Part shown: in pieces, positions 44,351 to 52,245 of the stretch | Numbering within the stretch: position 1 is the stretch's first letter | How the letters are laid out: each line of letters starts with the position of its first letter | Assembly (NCBI GenBank): GCA_022071955.1 | Contig: JAJVIM010000027.1 | Span: 124,001-188,000, forward strand | Reading direction: 5' to 3' | Origin: Anaerolineae bacterium | GTDB lineage: Bacteria > Chloroflexota > Anaerolineae > 4572-78 > J111 | Length of the DNA stretch: 64,000 nucleotides | Notes under the pieces: generated by a model | Seen by the model: only the letters and a program-made list of their open reading frames with translations | Told to the model about the DNA's origin: nothing | Databases searched by the model: none | Program-made: the position numbers and the translations under genes

Positions 44351-44773
44351 TTACCCCATGACATCTCGCTTTACCAGGGTCAACTCGTTTCCTCCATTAG
44401 CCAAGGGACGGTAACGTAGCTCATCTATCGCCTGCCTGATGAACGGGATACCCAAACCACCGGGTGGGCGGAGTGGCAGCGGAATAGATGGATCAGGCGG
44501 TGGTACCTGAGTTGGGTCAAACAGAGGGGCTTTGTCCCGGAGGCACACCCAGAGATCAGCCTCTTTTTGACCAATGTCCAATGTCAGCGGTCCAGCTTGA
44601 CCTTGATAGCCGTGGATAACAATATTCGACACCGCCTCATCAACGGCCCTCCGTAGCGCAGCAATAACGCTCGCCTCCAAACCAAGCTGGCTGCCGGTTG
44701 CCTCGATAAAGTGACGGATATCGGCTAAATCCTTTTTTTCGATGACCCTTGACAAAGAGGCAATAATCGGCAT
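44351..44773 (-). CDS. RsbW-type anti-sigma serine/threonine kinase
   Basis: 140-residue HATPase_c_2 protein. N-box DEAVSNIVIHGYQG at about 45-58, G1-like RDKAPLFDP, and G2 GGLGIPFIRQAIDELRY. Such kinases bind a sigma factor or phosphorylate a STAS antagonist. GAAGG is five bases before ATG 44773. The STAS gene lies 119 bp upstream in the same direction, giving the order phosphatase remnant, STAS, kinase. No sigma factor gene is in the window. Confidence 0.88.
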   Translation of the reverse strand: MPIIASLSRVIEKKDLADIRHFIEATGSQLGLEASVIAALRRAVDEAVSNIVIHGYQGQAGPLTLDIGQKEADLWVCLRDKAPLFDPTQVPPPDPSIPLPLRPPGGLGIPFIRQAIDELRYRPLANGGNELTLVKRDVMG

Positions 44774-44892
44774 GACACCTTCGTTACGGAGTGTTAGAGA
44801 TTTCCAAGATTAAACATATTTCGTATCCAAAAACCTTACAGAATACGCAATACAGAATACGAATTTAAACGATTTATTCTATTGTAGCAGCT

Positions 44893-45300
44893 TCAAAATG
44901 AAGCAATTGCTGTTTTCCGATTGGTGTGGATCTCCAAAAACATATCAAAGCCTGACATTGATAAAACACTTGCCACGTCACGAGAGGGGTTAAGCAGTTT
45001 AAAGTGGGCTGATTTGTGGGAACCATCCCTCAGACCCCGTTTCATCGCTTCATCAGCCTCCGGCGTTGTATCTCGGAGCATATTGAAAATGTGGTGAAAG
45101 GCCTGTAGCCCGGTACTGGCCACGTATTTAACCTTAGTCAAATCTAGCAACAGGTTGCGCATCCCGGCCTGGTGAGCTTCTTGAGCCTTGGCCTGTAGCT
45201 CTTCATAAGAAGAGACGTCAATATCTCCTTGAATTGCAAAGACGGTCACGGGAACGCGCCCTTGCTCTTGGGAAATCGTAACTTGCATGGGTGATGCCAT
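44893..45300 (-). CDS. STAS-domain anti-anti-sigma factor
   Basis: 135 residues from ATG 45300 (GGAGGG upstream; a longer frame to 45369 has no site). VTVFAIQGDIDVSSYEELQAKAQ, NLLLDLTKVKYVASTGLQAFHHI and SVLSMSGFDMFLEIH are the STAS signatures; the Ser-Thr of ASTG is the expected phosphorylation site. An insertion RDTTPEADEAMKRGLRDGS (about residues 78-96) sits before the last strand. It should be the phospho-switch partner of the adjacent RsbW-like kinase. Confidence 0.9.
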   Translation of the reverse strand: MASPMQVTISQEQGRVPVTVFAIQGDIDVSSYEELQAKAQEAHQAGMRNLLLDLTKVKYVASTGLQAFHHIFNMLRDTTPEADEAMKRGLRDGSHKSAHFKLLNPSRDVASVLSMSGFDMFLEIHTNRKTAIASF

Positions 45301-45349
45301 TGTTACCCTCCGTGATCCATTTTTATAAGGTTTTATCCATAAACAGCAA

Positions 45350-45535
45350 TTATAGCTGGCGTTTAACAATTAACAAAGTTATACCATCCAAAGGAAGCGT
45401 GCCCTGGATAAAATTGTCAATCGCCTTTAATACCGCTTGACAAACTTGTTTCGCACGGCTCCCAGCGTTCGCCGTGACAATGGCCTGTAGCCGTTCCTGA
45501 CCGAACATTTGACCGGCTCCATTCGTCAACAGCAT
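45350..45535 (-). pseudogene. SpoIIE/RsbU-type phosphatase remnant (C-terminal 61 aa)
   Basis: Only the end of a PP2C-type phosphatase remains: TNGAGQMFGQERLQAIV corresponds to the usual TDGVTEA...G-x-x-FGEERL, and PLDGITLLIVKRQL to the closing DDITLVVVRR. A stop lies seven codons before ATG 45535 in frame and the catalytic N-terminal part is absent. It directly precedes the STAS gene, where the activating phosphatase of a partner switch is expected. Confidence 0.75.
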
Positions 45536-45866
45536 CGGTTTATGGACATCCAGTTAAGGATCAAAAACCATCGTCGATTCCCTGTCTGCCCTGGCTCAAA
45601 TCAAGTAACAGTGCCGTTGATTATCGATGGGGCTGTGTATATGCACAAAGGTTTCGGCCACCATCAGTATGGTAAATGATGCCTTCATTTCAGCCATTAG
45701 AAAATGGTCGTTGTCTGTGGAGCTTTGGTTGAGGCTGCACTTTTCATATGTTCATACGAGAGGTGGAGTCTACCTGTGAACCTATGTTTAACCCAGTTTC
45801 AACCTCCTTCGGGCCGATAATCCGGCCCTGGTCCTGAGCAATCAACTGGTTTGGTGCGTTGACATG
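45536..45866. other. Non-coding remnant region
   Basis: 331 bp, no intact gene. Presumably the site where the phosphatase gene was deleted; it ends at the inverted-repeat copy B. Confidence 0.4.
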
Positions 45867-45920
45867 GTTTTCACCTCTCCGACTCGTGAACAGGTTGGCG
45901 TTGTTGGTCGCCTCGAACTT
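45867..45920 (+). repeat. Inverted repeat copy B (54-bp type)
   Basis: Plus-strand partner of the repeat at 44112-44164, 1.7 kb away and in opposite orientation. In frame it encodes TREQVGVVGRLELDT, the undamaged form of the peptide seen frameshifted in copy A, so both copies derive from a coding sequence. Confidence 0.75.
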
Positions 45921-46000
45921 GACACGTCATCTACTGGTCAGATACGGGAGACATATTTGAATTCAGGGGTTGATGGTAGAAGCCACGACAGGGTGGGTTA

Positions 46001-48217
46001 TTACGCCTGCGCCGTTTCTTTAAGGGTTGCTACGTTAAGATGCAACTCATTTAAAGCCAGAGCGATGTCTGCCAGTTTGTGGTAGTTGCTGGCCAGTTCC
46101 AGTTGCTGGGCGGTGTAGCTAATTTTCTGAATACCCAAATTGGCGGCAGACCCTTTTAAACTGTGAGCTAATTTTTTCAATAGAATGATGTCTTTTTGGT
46201 CAACGGCCCGGTTGATTTCTTTAATCCGCTGGTCAATATCTGCTACAAATAGTTGTAACAACTCGGTGTAATCGGATTCATCCAGCCCAAGTCGTTCCAA
46301 TGCCGCTTCTTTGTCGATTACCGGTAGGGTGCCGTTGGACGCGGTCGGGGGGTGCAGGTTAGCCTTTAACCGGCCATTTTCGGCAATGGTTACTTGATGG
46401 CCGGCATGGCTCAACATTTTGTTGGCTAATAAGCGGTTGATTTCGTTATCTTCTACCAGCAATATTTTTAGCCCGGTCTCTGATTTGCCATTTGAGGGTA
46501 TGGGCGGCATCGGAGTGACTACTACAGCGCGGTCATCGGAGTTGGCCCGGTAAAGTGCATCCTGTATCGATTTGAGTAGTTGCGATTGTTTGACCGGCTT
46601 GGTCAAATGGGTTGTCCACAATTCTTCATTTTGGGAGGCGGTATTGTGCAGGTTGTCAACGGATGTTAGCATTATTACCGGCAGTTCCCTGAAGGCTGGA
46701 TTCCGCCTGATAGCCTGTAATACCTCCAGGCCGCACATTCCCGGCATCTGCATATCCAGCAGAACAAGGTCAAAGGCTTTGTGAGCCTTAGCCGCAGCCT
46801 CCAGCGTGGTTAAAACTTCCTGGCCGTTATCAAGGGCTGTCGGCTGACATTTAAATTTTTGCAGGATTTGCGCCAGAATTTGCCGGTTGATGGGGTGGTC
46901 GTCAACCACCAGTACGCGCAGGCTGGCCAAATCTGGCCAAGGCGTTCGTTCAATCACGGTGCTGTTGGTTTGGCGTAAAAGGTTGAGCGTAAAATAGAAA
47001 GTTGTACCAACGCCCAGCTCACTCTCAACCCAAATGCGGCCACCCATAGCCTGTACCAATTGTTTGGCAATGGCCAGGCCCAAACCGGTGCCACCAAACT
47101 GGCGGGTTGTAGAGCCATCGGCCTGGGTAAACTCATCAAAGATTAACTCCAGTTTATCGGCGGCAATGCCAATACCTGTATCCGCCACCGAACACAAAAG
47201 CTCAATATGCCGGTCCGTTTCTGCCTGTTTTTGAATGGTGACTACAATTTCGCCCCGGCTGGTAAATTTAACCGCATTGCCAATGAGATTAACCAGCACC
47301 TGCCGAATACGTAATGGATCGCCAAGCAGGTTGGTAGGCACATCGGGCTGGAGGTTAAGCACTAATTCCAGCCCTTTTTCCGACACCCGGCGGGCCATAA
47401 TATCGGCGAGCAGATCGATCACCTGGCCAAGATCAAAGTTTGTTTGTTCCACAACCAGGCGACCGGCCTCGATTTTTGAAAAATCAAGAATATCATTGAG
47501 GATGCTTAATAACGTTTCGGCCGAGGTGCTGGCTGCAGTTAAAAATTCTCGCTGTTCAACGCTGAGGGCTGTATCAAGGGCAAGTTCAAGCATACCGATA
47601 ACGCCGTTCATCGGTGTGCGAATTTCGTGGCTCATGTTGGCCAGAAATTCGCTTTTGGCTTTGTTGGCTTCTTCAGCGGCTTGTTTGGCTATAGCCAGCT
47701 CTTGCCGGCGCTTTTTTTCAAGTTCAAACTCATGTTCCAGTTTGGTTTTGGCTGCCTGGAGTTCTTGCTTTAAATTGGAAAAGAGTTTGGATTGAGCCTG
47801 TAGCAGAATATCGATGTGAATTAATCGATGAGTGGCATCATCATGGGTAACAACTATTGGTTCGTATAATAATTCTGCCGGACGATTGAGGGCCAGATCT
47901 GCGGCTTTATGAATGGGAGTGGAAGCCGGCAAAATTAGGGGAGATGCGCTAAAATCCTTGAGCATCATAATCACTGGCCGCTTCATATAGACCGATACAC
48001 CGTAGAGTTGGCCGAGCTGTTCAAAAAAGGCGCGCCGGGAGAGCACGCTAATTACCCGCCGATTAGAAACAATTATTACACCGCGTAGGTCGGGTTGTTG
48101 GCGAAATTTTTCGGCTACGTCCTGGCCCAGGGTGAGGCCATTAACCGTAAAATCCTGGGCAGGAAGGTCAGCCAGGGTTGAGTTTAGTGAGAGCGTGTGT
48201 TGGTGCAGTGATTCCAT
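46001..48217 (-). CDS. Hybrid sensor histidine kinase with REC, degenerate REC and HPt
   Basis: 738-residue cytoplasmic kinase. N-terminal CBS-like region (about 30-142; FFEQLGQLYGVSVY, YEPIVVTHDDATHRLIHIDILLQAQS), coiled coil, HisKA with H197 (MSHEIRTPMNG), HATPase (NLIGNAVKF, DTGIGIA, GTGLGLAIA), receiver 1 with D488 (LVLLDMQMPGM), a start of receiver 2 (LKILLVEDNEINRLLANKML, 583-602) that breaks off after IAENG, and HPt with H685 (LAHSLKGSAANL). Receiver 2 lacks its phospho-Asp and about 80-100 residues, as if deleted in frame. No transmembrane segment. Phosphorelay H197-D488-H685 is still possible. Confidence 0.9.
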   Translation of the reverse strand: MESLHQHTLSLNSTLADLPAQDFTVNGLTLGQDVAEKFRQQPDLRGVIIVSNRRVISVLSRRAFFEQLGQLYGVSVYMKRPVIMMLKDFSASPLILPASTPIHKAADLALNRPAELLYEPIVVTHDDATHRLIHIDILLQAQSKLFSNLKQELQAAKTKLEHEFELEKKRRQELAIAKQAAEEANKAKSEFLANMSHEIRTPMNGVIGMLELALDTALSVEQREFLTAASTSAETLLSILNDILDFSKIEAGRLVVEQTNFDLGQVIDLLADIMARRVSEKGLELVLNLQPDVPTNLLGDPLRIRQVLVNLIGNAVKFTSRGEIVVTIQKQAETDRHIELLCSVADTGIGIAADKLELIFDEFTQADGSTTRQFGGTGLGLAIAKQLVQAMGGRIWVESELGVGTTFYFTLNLLRQTNSTVIERTPWPDLASLRVLVVDDHPINRQILAQILQKFKCQPTALDNGQEVLTTLEAAAKAHKAFDLVLLDMQMPGMCGLEVLQAIRRNPAFRELPVIMLTSVDNLHNTASQNEELWTTHLTKPVKQSQLLKSIQDALYRANSDDRAVVVTPMPPIPSNGKSETGLKILLVEDNEINRLLANKMLSHAGHQVTIAENGRLKANLHPPTASNGTLPVIDKEAALERLGLDESDYTELLQLFVADIDQRIKEINRAVDQKDIILLKKLAHSLKGSAANLGIQKISYTAQQLELASNYHKLADIALALNELHLNVATLKETAQA

Positions 48218-48309
48218 AGTGTGTAATACAGCTCCTGGTTTCTGGTCGAAGGAATTGGTAAATGATCAAACACCCCCTGTATGTTCGGTTATTGGTTACT
48301 CTACAGTGG

Positions 48310-48434
48310 TTGCACTTTTGAAACTTCGTTCAAAATAGGACACATATTTACACAGAAAACACAGATGAAGCCAAAAATTCTTAAGAAAATCTGTGTAAAT
48401 CTGCGAAATCTGTGGCCTTATTTTAAAAGTGCAA
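48310..48434. repeat. MITE-like palindromic element
   Basis: Outer ends TTGCACTTTTGAAA (48310-48323) and TTTTAAAAGTGCAA (48421-48434) are inverted repeats (12 of 14). Inside, ACACAGAAAACACAGAT faces ATCTGTGTAAATCTGCGAAATCTGTGG, repeated CTGTG/CACAG units. No coding capacity. I recall similar CTGTGT-rich repeats scattered in cyanobacterial and Chloroflexi genomes. Confidence 0.6.
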
Positions 48435-48468
48435 AGGTAGTGGTTATTAAAGAACAGTAAAATTGTTG

Positions 48469-48801
48469 TTAAATCTTCTTAAAGCGAATAAGTTTCATAT
48501 CAGCATATAAGCTGTTTTTGGGGTTAATTTTTGCTTCTACTGCCGGCTGATCAAATTCAGCAAAATTGAGCCAGATAGTTTGTTTCTCAGCCGCAGGCGG
48601 TGATGCCCAACTAACATGCCACCCATCACAGGCACTACAGTGCCACCAGCCAAATTCGCTGCAAATTGGTTGAGCCGGGCACCGGTCACACTGATTTTTG
48701 TGGCAATGCGGTTGGATTTGACCATCAATTTTGGCTGCAGTTTCACGTTGGGTAACGGGGCAGTATTTAATGCGACTTAACAGGTTAAGTTGATTAAACA
48801 A
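48469..48801 (-). CDS. Cys/His-rich hypothetical protein (TTG start)
   Basis: 110 residues from TTG 48801 with AGAAAGG seven bases upstream. The middle, HCHKNQCDRCPAQPIC followed by WWHCSACDGWHV, has six Cys and three His in CxxC-like spacing, suggesting one or two metal-binding knuckles. The C-terminal half (IWLNFAEFDQPAVEAKINPKNSLYADMKLIRFKKI) looks like a small beta domain. No family recognised. Confidence 0.5.
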   Translation of the reverse strand: MFNQLNLLSRIKYCPVTQRETAAKIDGQIQPHCHKNQCDRCPAQPICSEFGWWHCSACDGWHVSWASPPAAEKQTIWLNFAEFDQPAVEAKINPKNSLYADMKLIRFKKI

Positions 48802-48845
48802 AGTGTAAACCTTTCTGGGGTACAGGTATTTTCCAATTCGGATTG

Positions 48846-49589
48846 TTATATTCTGGCGCCGGTTATCTGGCGGGCTTCGGCGCGGTTGAACACTATGGGT
48901 AACTTGCGCAGCATGCTCCCGATTTTCCAGGTGGTTCCACCTGGCCGCACCGTGTTCGTTTGAATGGCTGCATACAGATCAGCGGCGCTGGTGCCCGGAA
49001 ACCAGGTGAAGGCCTGCCCCACCGTGTAGGGAATATGCGAATCGCTGTTGCCCAGCGCCGGCAATCGCTGCCCAAAACGGTTGACCAGCGTCGCCCAGAT
49101 GTTACCGGGAATACTGAGCGGGCAGCCGTGGCGGGTTTCAACGGCATCAAACGGCAAGCGCCGGATGGCGTTATGAACGCTCTCCATCCCGCCGCCAAAG
49201 GTAAAGGGATGAACAGCCACAGCCAACCCGCCCTGGCGGTGGACAGCCTCAATCGCTTCCAGAGCTGTGGCAAAATACGGCAGGTCGGTCTGTAAAAACA
49301 GCCCTACTACATCACCCTGACCGGTAGTAATTTCCTGGCCAACAATCACCTCCAGGTTGGAGTGACTCTGGCGGGCGTAATCCCGGGCAATCATTGCCCC
49401 GGTTATGGTGTCGTGGTCGGTAATGGCCACCACATTTACTCGAGCCGTTCGGGCGATAATATCGATGGTTTCTGGTGGGGTCATGTAGCCATCGCTGAAA
49501 GTGGTGTGGATGTGCAGATCCGCTTTTGACCAGACTGTGGGTTTCACAAAGACGGTGGCTGTGGCAGGCACCGGTATGTTTGCTATCAT
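48846..49589 (-). CDS. PHP-domain metallo-phosphoesterase
   Basis: 247-residue soluble enzyme with all PHP metal motifs: DLHIHTTFSDG (24-34), ITDHDTI, GQEITTG, AVHPF, and GNSDSHIPYTVG. The family includes histidinol phosphatase and 3',5'-bisphosphate nucleotidases; no polymerase domain is attached. Substrate not determinable. Single gene, 530 bp from the divergent GntR regulator and 45 bp before the Cys-rich gene. Confidence 0.9.
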   Translation of the reverse strand: MIANIPVPATATVFVKPTVWSKADLHIHTTFSDGYMTPPETIDIIARTARVNVVAITDHDTITGAMIARDYARQSHSNLEVIVGQEITTGQGDVVGLFLQTDLPYFATALEAIEAVHRQGGLAVAVHPFTFGGGMESVHNAIRRLPFDAVETRHGCPLSIPGNIWATLVNRFGQRLPALGNSDSHIPYTVGQAFTWFPGTSAADLYAAIQTNTVRPGGTTWKIGSMLRKLPIVFNRAEARQITGARI

Positions 49590-50055
49590 TCTATCCCTCT
49601 GGATGCGTTGTTGTGTGATTGGTAGAACAAATTTTGTTTGCTTTATTTTAGCAGGAGTTGTTTACAACTTTTTTAATGCTTCGTTAACGAGAGGTTAAGA
49701 GTCGGTCAAAATATTTTAACCGGAGCGGGATTTCAGGCCGGCCAAAAGCTGTACTGGTTTTTGAGGCAATAAGGAGGTTGCCAGCTTCTGGAACGCCTCC
49801 CCTTGTATTGATAGACATCGAGTTTAAGGTCAAAAGCAGAAGTCACTGCATTTTGGTCACCAGCAGTTGTCAGATACTATCTGCAAACTATCAACATCCC
49901 CCATTTGCGCCATTCGAAGAGCACAAATTATAAAAAGCAGCCAAATGTGGCATCAAAGTCAAGCGTAAAAAGACTGGCTGGAGTGAACAACGTCTCTTTA
50001 AGGTTCTATTCGGTTGAGTGTGTGTTTGTTTGTCCTACGAATTTCTGAATCTGTA
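49590..50055. other. Divergent intergenic region
   Basis: 466 bp with no credible gene. GGAGG-ttgc-CAG-ctt-CTG-gaacg-CCTCC near 49772-49797 is an interrupted hairpin. The GntR promoter lies at its right end. Confidence 0.45.
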
Positions 50056-50109
50056 TTGACAACCGCCATAACCTGTGTTATTCTTATAGATGTCTATACG
50101 TCTATAGGT
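50056..50109 (+). promoter_or_regulatory. Sigma-70 promoter and GntR-type operator of the glycerol locus
   Basis: TTGACA (50056-50061), 17-bp spacer, TATTCT (50079-50084): a near-consensus promoter. Directly after the -10 come TATAGATGTCTATA (about 50085-50098) and GTCTATACGTCTATAG, i.e. tandem GTCTATA units and a TATAGA/TCTATA inverted repeat. The GTnTAnAC style resembles HutC-subfamily operators. A protein bound here would block the start site, so autorepression by the gene at 50121 is likely. Confidence 0.7.
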
Positions 50110-50120
50110 TAATCACTCAA

Positions 50121-50861
50121 ATGAATCCACTACCCAAAAACGGAATCCCTTTTTACATCCAAATCAGAGAAACGCTGCGCGAGCAGATTAGCCGCGGGCT
50201 GCTTGAGGCGGGGCAAAAATTGCCCGCCGAAGATGAGCTGGCGGTTCAATTTGGCGTGAGCCGGATGACGGTGCGCCAGGGATTGGCTAGCTTAATTGAC
50301 GAGGGGCTGCTGTACCGGCGGCACGGGATGGGCACGTTTGTGTCCAACTCAAATGTTGAACGGGACCATCGCCGCCTGACCAACTTTTTTGAAAGCTGCC
50401 GGCTGGGGGGCAAGGTGCCGGGGGCGCGGGTAACTAAATTTGAAACCATCCCGGTGAGCCAGGCGGTTGCCGAGGCGCTGAATATCAACCCGGGCGAGCC
50501 GGTTATCAGGATTACTACCCTGCGCACAATGAACGGCAAGCCGGTAACCTTGCACGATGCCCAACTCCCGGTGGCGCTGTTCCCACGGCTTAAAACAGCC
50601 CATCCCGCTGAACTGGGGCTTGAGGAGCGCCACGTTTGGGAACTGATTGAAAGTTATGGCTATTCACTCTCTCACGTAACCGAAAGGCTGGAAGCCCAAC
50701 TGGCTGATGAGCAGTTGGCCCAGACGTTAGAGGTAGCGCCCGGTTCGCCAATTTTGTATGGAGCGCGGGTGCTCTACGCGGTTGATGGCACCGCCTTAAA
50801 ATATGCAGATTGTTATAATCGGGGAGACAAAGTGTCGCTAACGGTTAATCTGTTGCCTTAG
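50121..50861 (+). CDS. GntR-family (HutC/UTRA) regulator of the glycerol operon
   Basis: 246 residues. Winged helix at about 10-75 (IQIRETLREQISRGLLEAGQKLPAEDELAVQFGVSRMTVRQGLASLIDEGLLYRRHGMGTFV), then a UTRA effector domain (about 90-240; VIRITTLRTMNGKPVTLHDAQLP, GSPILYGARVLYAVDGTALKYADCYNRGDK). UTRA proteins sense small metabolites, often sugar phosphates; glycerol-3-phosphate would suit this locus but is inference. Leader from the inferred start site is about 30 nt and there is no strong ribosome site. Confidence 0.92.
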   Translation: MNPLPKNGIPFYIQIRETLREQISRGLLEAGQKLPAEDELAVQFGVSRMTVRQGLASLIDEGLLYRRHGMGTFVSNSNVERDHRRLTNFFESCRLGGKVPGARVTKFETIPVSQAVAEALNINPGEPVIRITTLRTMNGKPVTLHDAQLPVALFPRLKTAHPAELGLEERHVWELIESYGYSLSHVTERLEAQLADEQLAQTLEVAPGSPILYGARVLYAVDGTALKYADCYNRGDKVSLTVNLLP

Positions 50862-51207
50862 CCGGAAATGCCCGACAGCAGATAACCTGGAGAATGTCGG
50901 AGAAGTAGCCATTTAAAGAGACAGGCCAGGCTTTTTGCCTGACCTGCATGGGTGAGTAATAAGCAACTCGATGATACTGCGGCCACAGTAAATCGAGCGG
51001 ACAGGGCTGCCTTTTGTGACAGAGCCTGCCTGTGCGCCTACTCATTTTTATTTTACCACACTCCGACGCGAAAACCAATCAACATGGAGGTGCTAAATAA
51101 AATTTACCTGGCTTTAAACAACTTGGCCCACCGGCGGGCTAACCCAAACCGGATCACAACAAATTTAATAATTTCTAGCAAACACAGTTTCGTTTCGGAG
51201 GATAATG
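50862..51207. other. Long leader between regulator and membrane-protein genes
   Basis: 346 bp without a gene. It has a terminator-like hairpin, CAGGCCAGGC/GCCTGACCTG (50922-50931 with 50937-50946, 9 of 10 pairs, TTTTT loop, no T tail), and a second hairpin around CTCGAT...ATCGAG (about 50968-50997). The length and two hairpins would allow post-transcriptional control, but no riboswitch class is recognised. Confidence 0.45.
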
Positions 51208-52188
51208 ATGTCTTTAATAGCAGTTTTTGTTGCATTTGCAGGCGGAATTTTTGGCGCTGCCGTTGGCGCTTTGGGCGCTTTTGTAATGTTGGGCTTTCTC
51301 ATTCTGGTGGGGGTTGCCGCCCAATCCACGGGCGGGGATCTGATGAGTATTCCGTTAGGGCCGGCCTTTGGCCCGCACGTTGGCGGCTTTGCCGCCGGGG
51401 TGGCCGCCGCGGCTTACGCCGCCAAAAAAGGCAAGATTGATACAGGGCGCGATATTGTTTCGGCGCTGATGGGTGTAAATAGCCCGGATGTGCTGCTGGT
51501 TGGGGGCATTTTTGGCATTGTTGGTTACATGCTGAACTGGGCATTTGGTCTGGTCGGCTTTGCCTGGACAGACACCGTGGCGCTGTCTGTAGTGGTATCG
51601 GCTATCATCGCCCGCGTGCTGTGGGGCAACGGTGTTTTTGGCCAGGTTAAAGCGGGACAGGCTCGCTACGCGCCCCGGCCGGATACGCAGTGGTTACCCT
51701 GGCAAAGCAACGTTGGCCAGCGCCTGATGATCGGTTTGGGGGCCGGTGTGTTGTCGGCCTATCTCGCCATCCTGATTGGCGCGGAAAATGGCGGTGTTGT
51801 ACTGGGCTTTGCCATTTCGGCTATCAGTTTGTCGCTGCTGGGGCTGGGGGTAAAAGTTCCGGTTACGCATCACATCACCTTACTGGCCGCCGTGGCCGCC
51901 ACCGCCAGCGGCAGCCTGATTTGGGGCGCGGTGTTTGGAATGGCCGCCGGCATTGTTGGCGAATATATGGCTAACACCTTTCTGGTTCACGGTGACACCC
52001 ACATCGACCCGCCGGCCTGCACTATTGCCGCCCTGACCAGCGTTTCTCTGCTGTTGCAGGCGCTTGGGGTTTACGGCGCTTACAGCAACTACATTGCCAC
52101 GGTAATTTTGGCGCTGCTGCTGCTTTCTGGCGGGTATGCGTCGCTGCGGCAGCCCAAAATTGGAACAGCGGCTAAAGCTTCGGCTTAA
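51208..52188 (+). CDS. Unrecognised polytopic membrane protein in the glycerol operon
   Basis: 326 residues, about 8-10 helices, starting MSLIAVFVAFAGGIFGAAVGAL. I chose ATG 51208 (GGAGG six bases upstream) over ATG 51205. It has no NPA boxes, so it is not an aquaporin/GlpF. Two polar strings interrupt helices: KGKIDTGRDIVSALMGVNSPDV (about 75-96) and FLVHGDTHIDPPACTIAAL (about 250-268). Their HGDTHIDPP and D-I-x-S pattern could line a substrate path. By position, immediately before glpK, a glycerol or polyol uptake role is the simplest guess. Confidence 0.75.
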   Translation: MSLIAVFVAFAGGIFGAAVGALGAFVMLGFLILVGVAAQSTGGDLMSIPLGPAFGPHVGGFAAGVAAAAYAAKKGKIDTGRDIVSALMGVNSPDVLLVGGIFGIVGYMLNWAFGLVGFAWTDTVALSVVVSAIIARVLWGNGVFGQVKAGQARYAPRPDTQWLPWQSNVGQRLMIGLGAGVLSAYLAILIGAENGGVVLGFAISAISLSLLGLGVKVPVTHHITLLAAVAATASGSLIWGAVFGMAAGIVGEYMANTFLVHGDTHIDPPACTIAALTSVSLLLQALGVYGAYSNYIATVILALLLLSGGYASLRQPKIGTAAKASA

Positions 52189-52245
52189 TTTCCATAAAAT
52201 CCACCGTTATCCGTTGCCAAATTAATACAAACACAGGAGTTTAAA

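Noticed and set aside
45864..46085. Plus-strand 73-residue frame
   Set aside because: It begins in the inverted repeat and runs into the 3' end of the hybrid kinase; it is a remnant, not a gene.
48310..48434. CRISPR array
   Set aside because: The CTGTG units are short, irregular and palindromic, with no spacer-repeat periodicity and no cas gene in the window.
50952..51440. Plus-strand frame of about 160 codons in the leader of the membrane protein
   Set aside because: Its second half overlaps the well-supported membrane-protein gene in another frame and the first half has no ribosome site or motif.
51208..52188. GlpF aquaglyceroporin
   Set aside because: No NPA boxes and too many helices; position alone does not make it GlpF.
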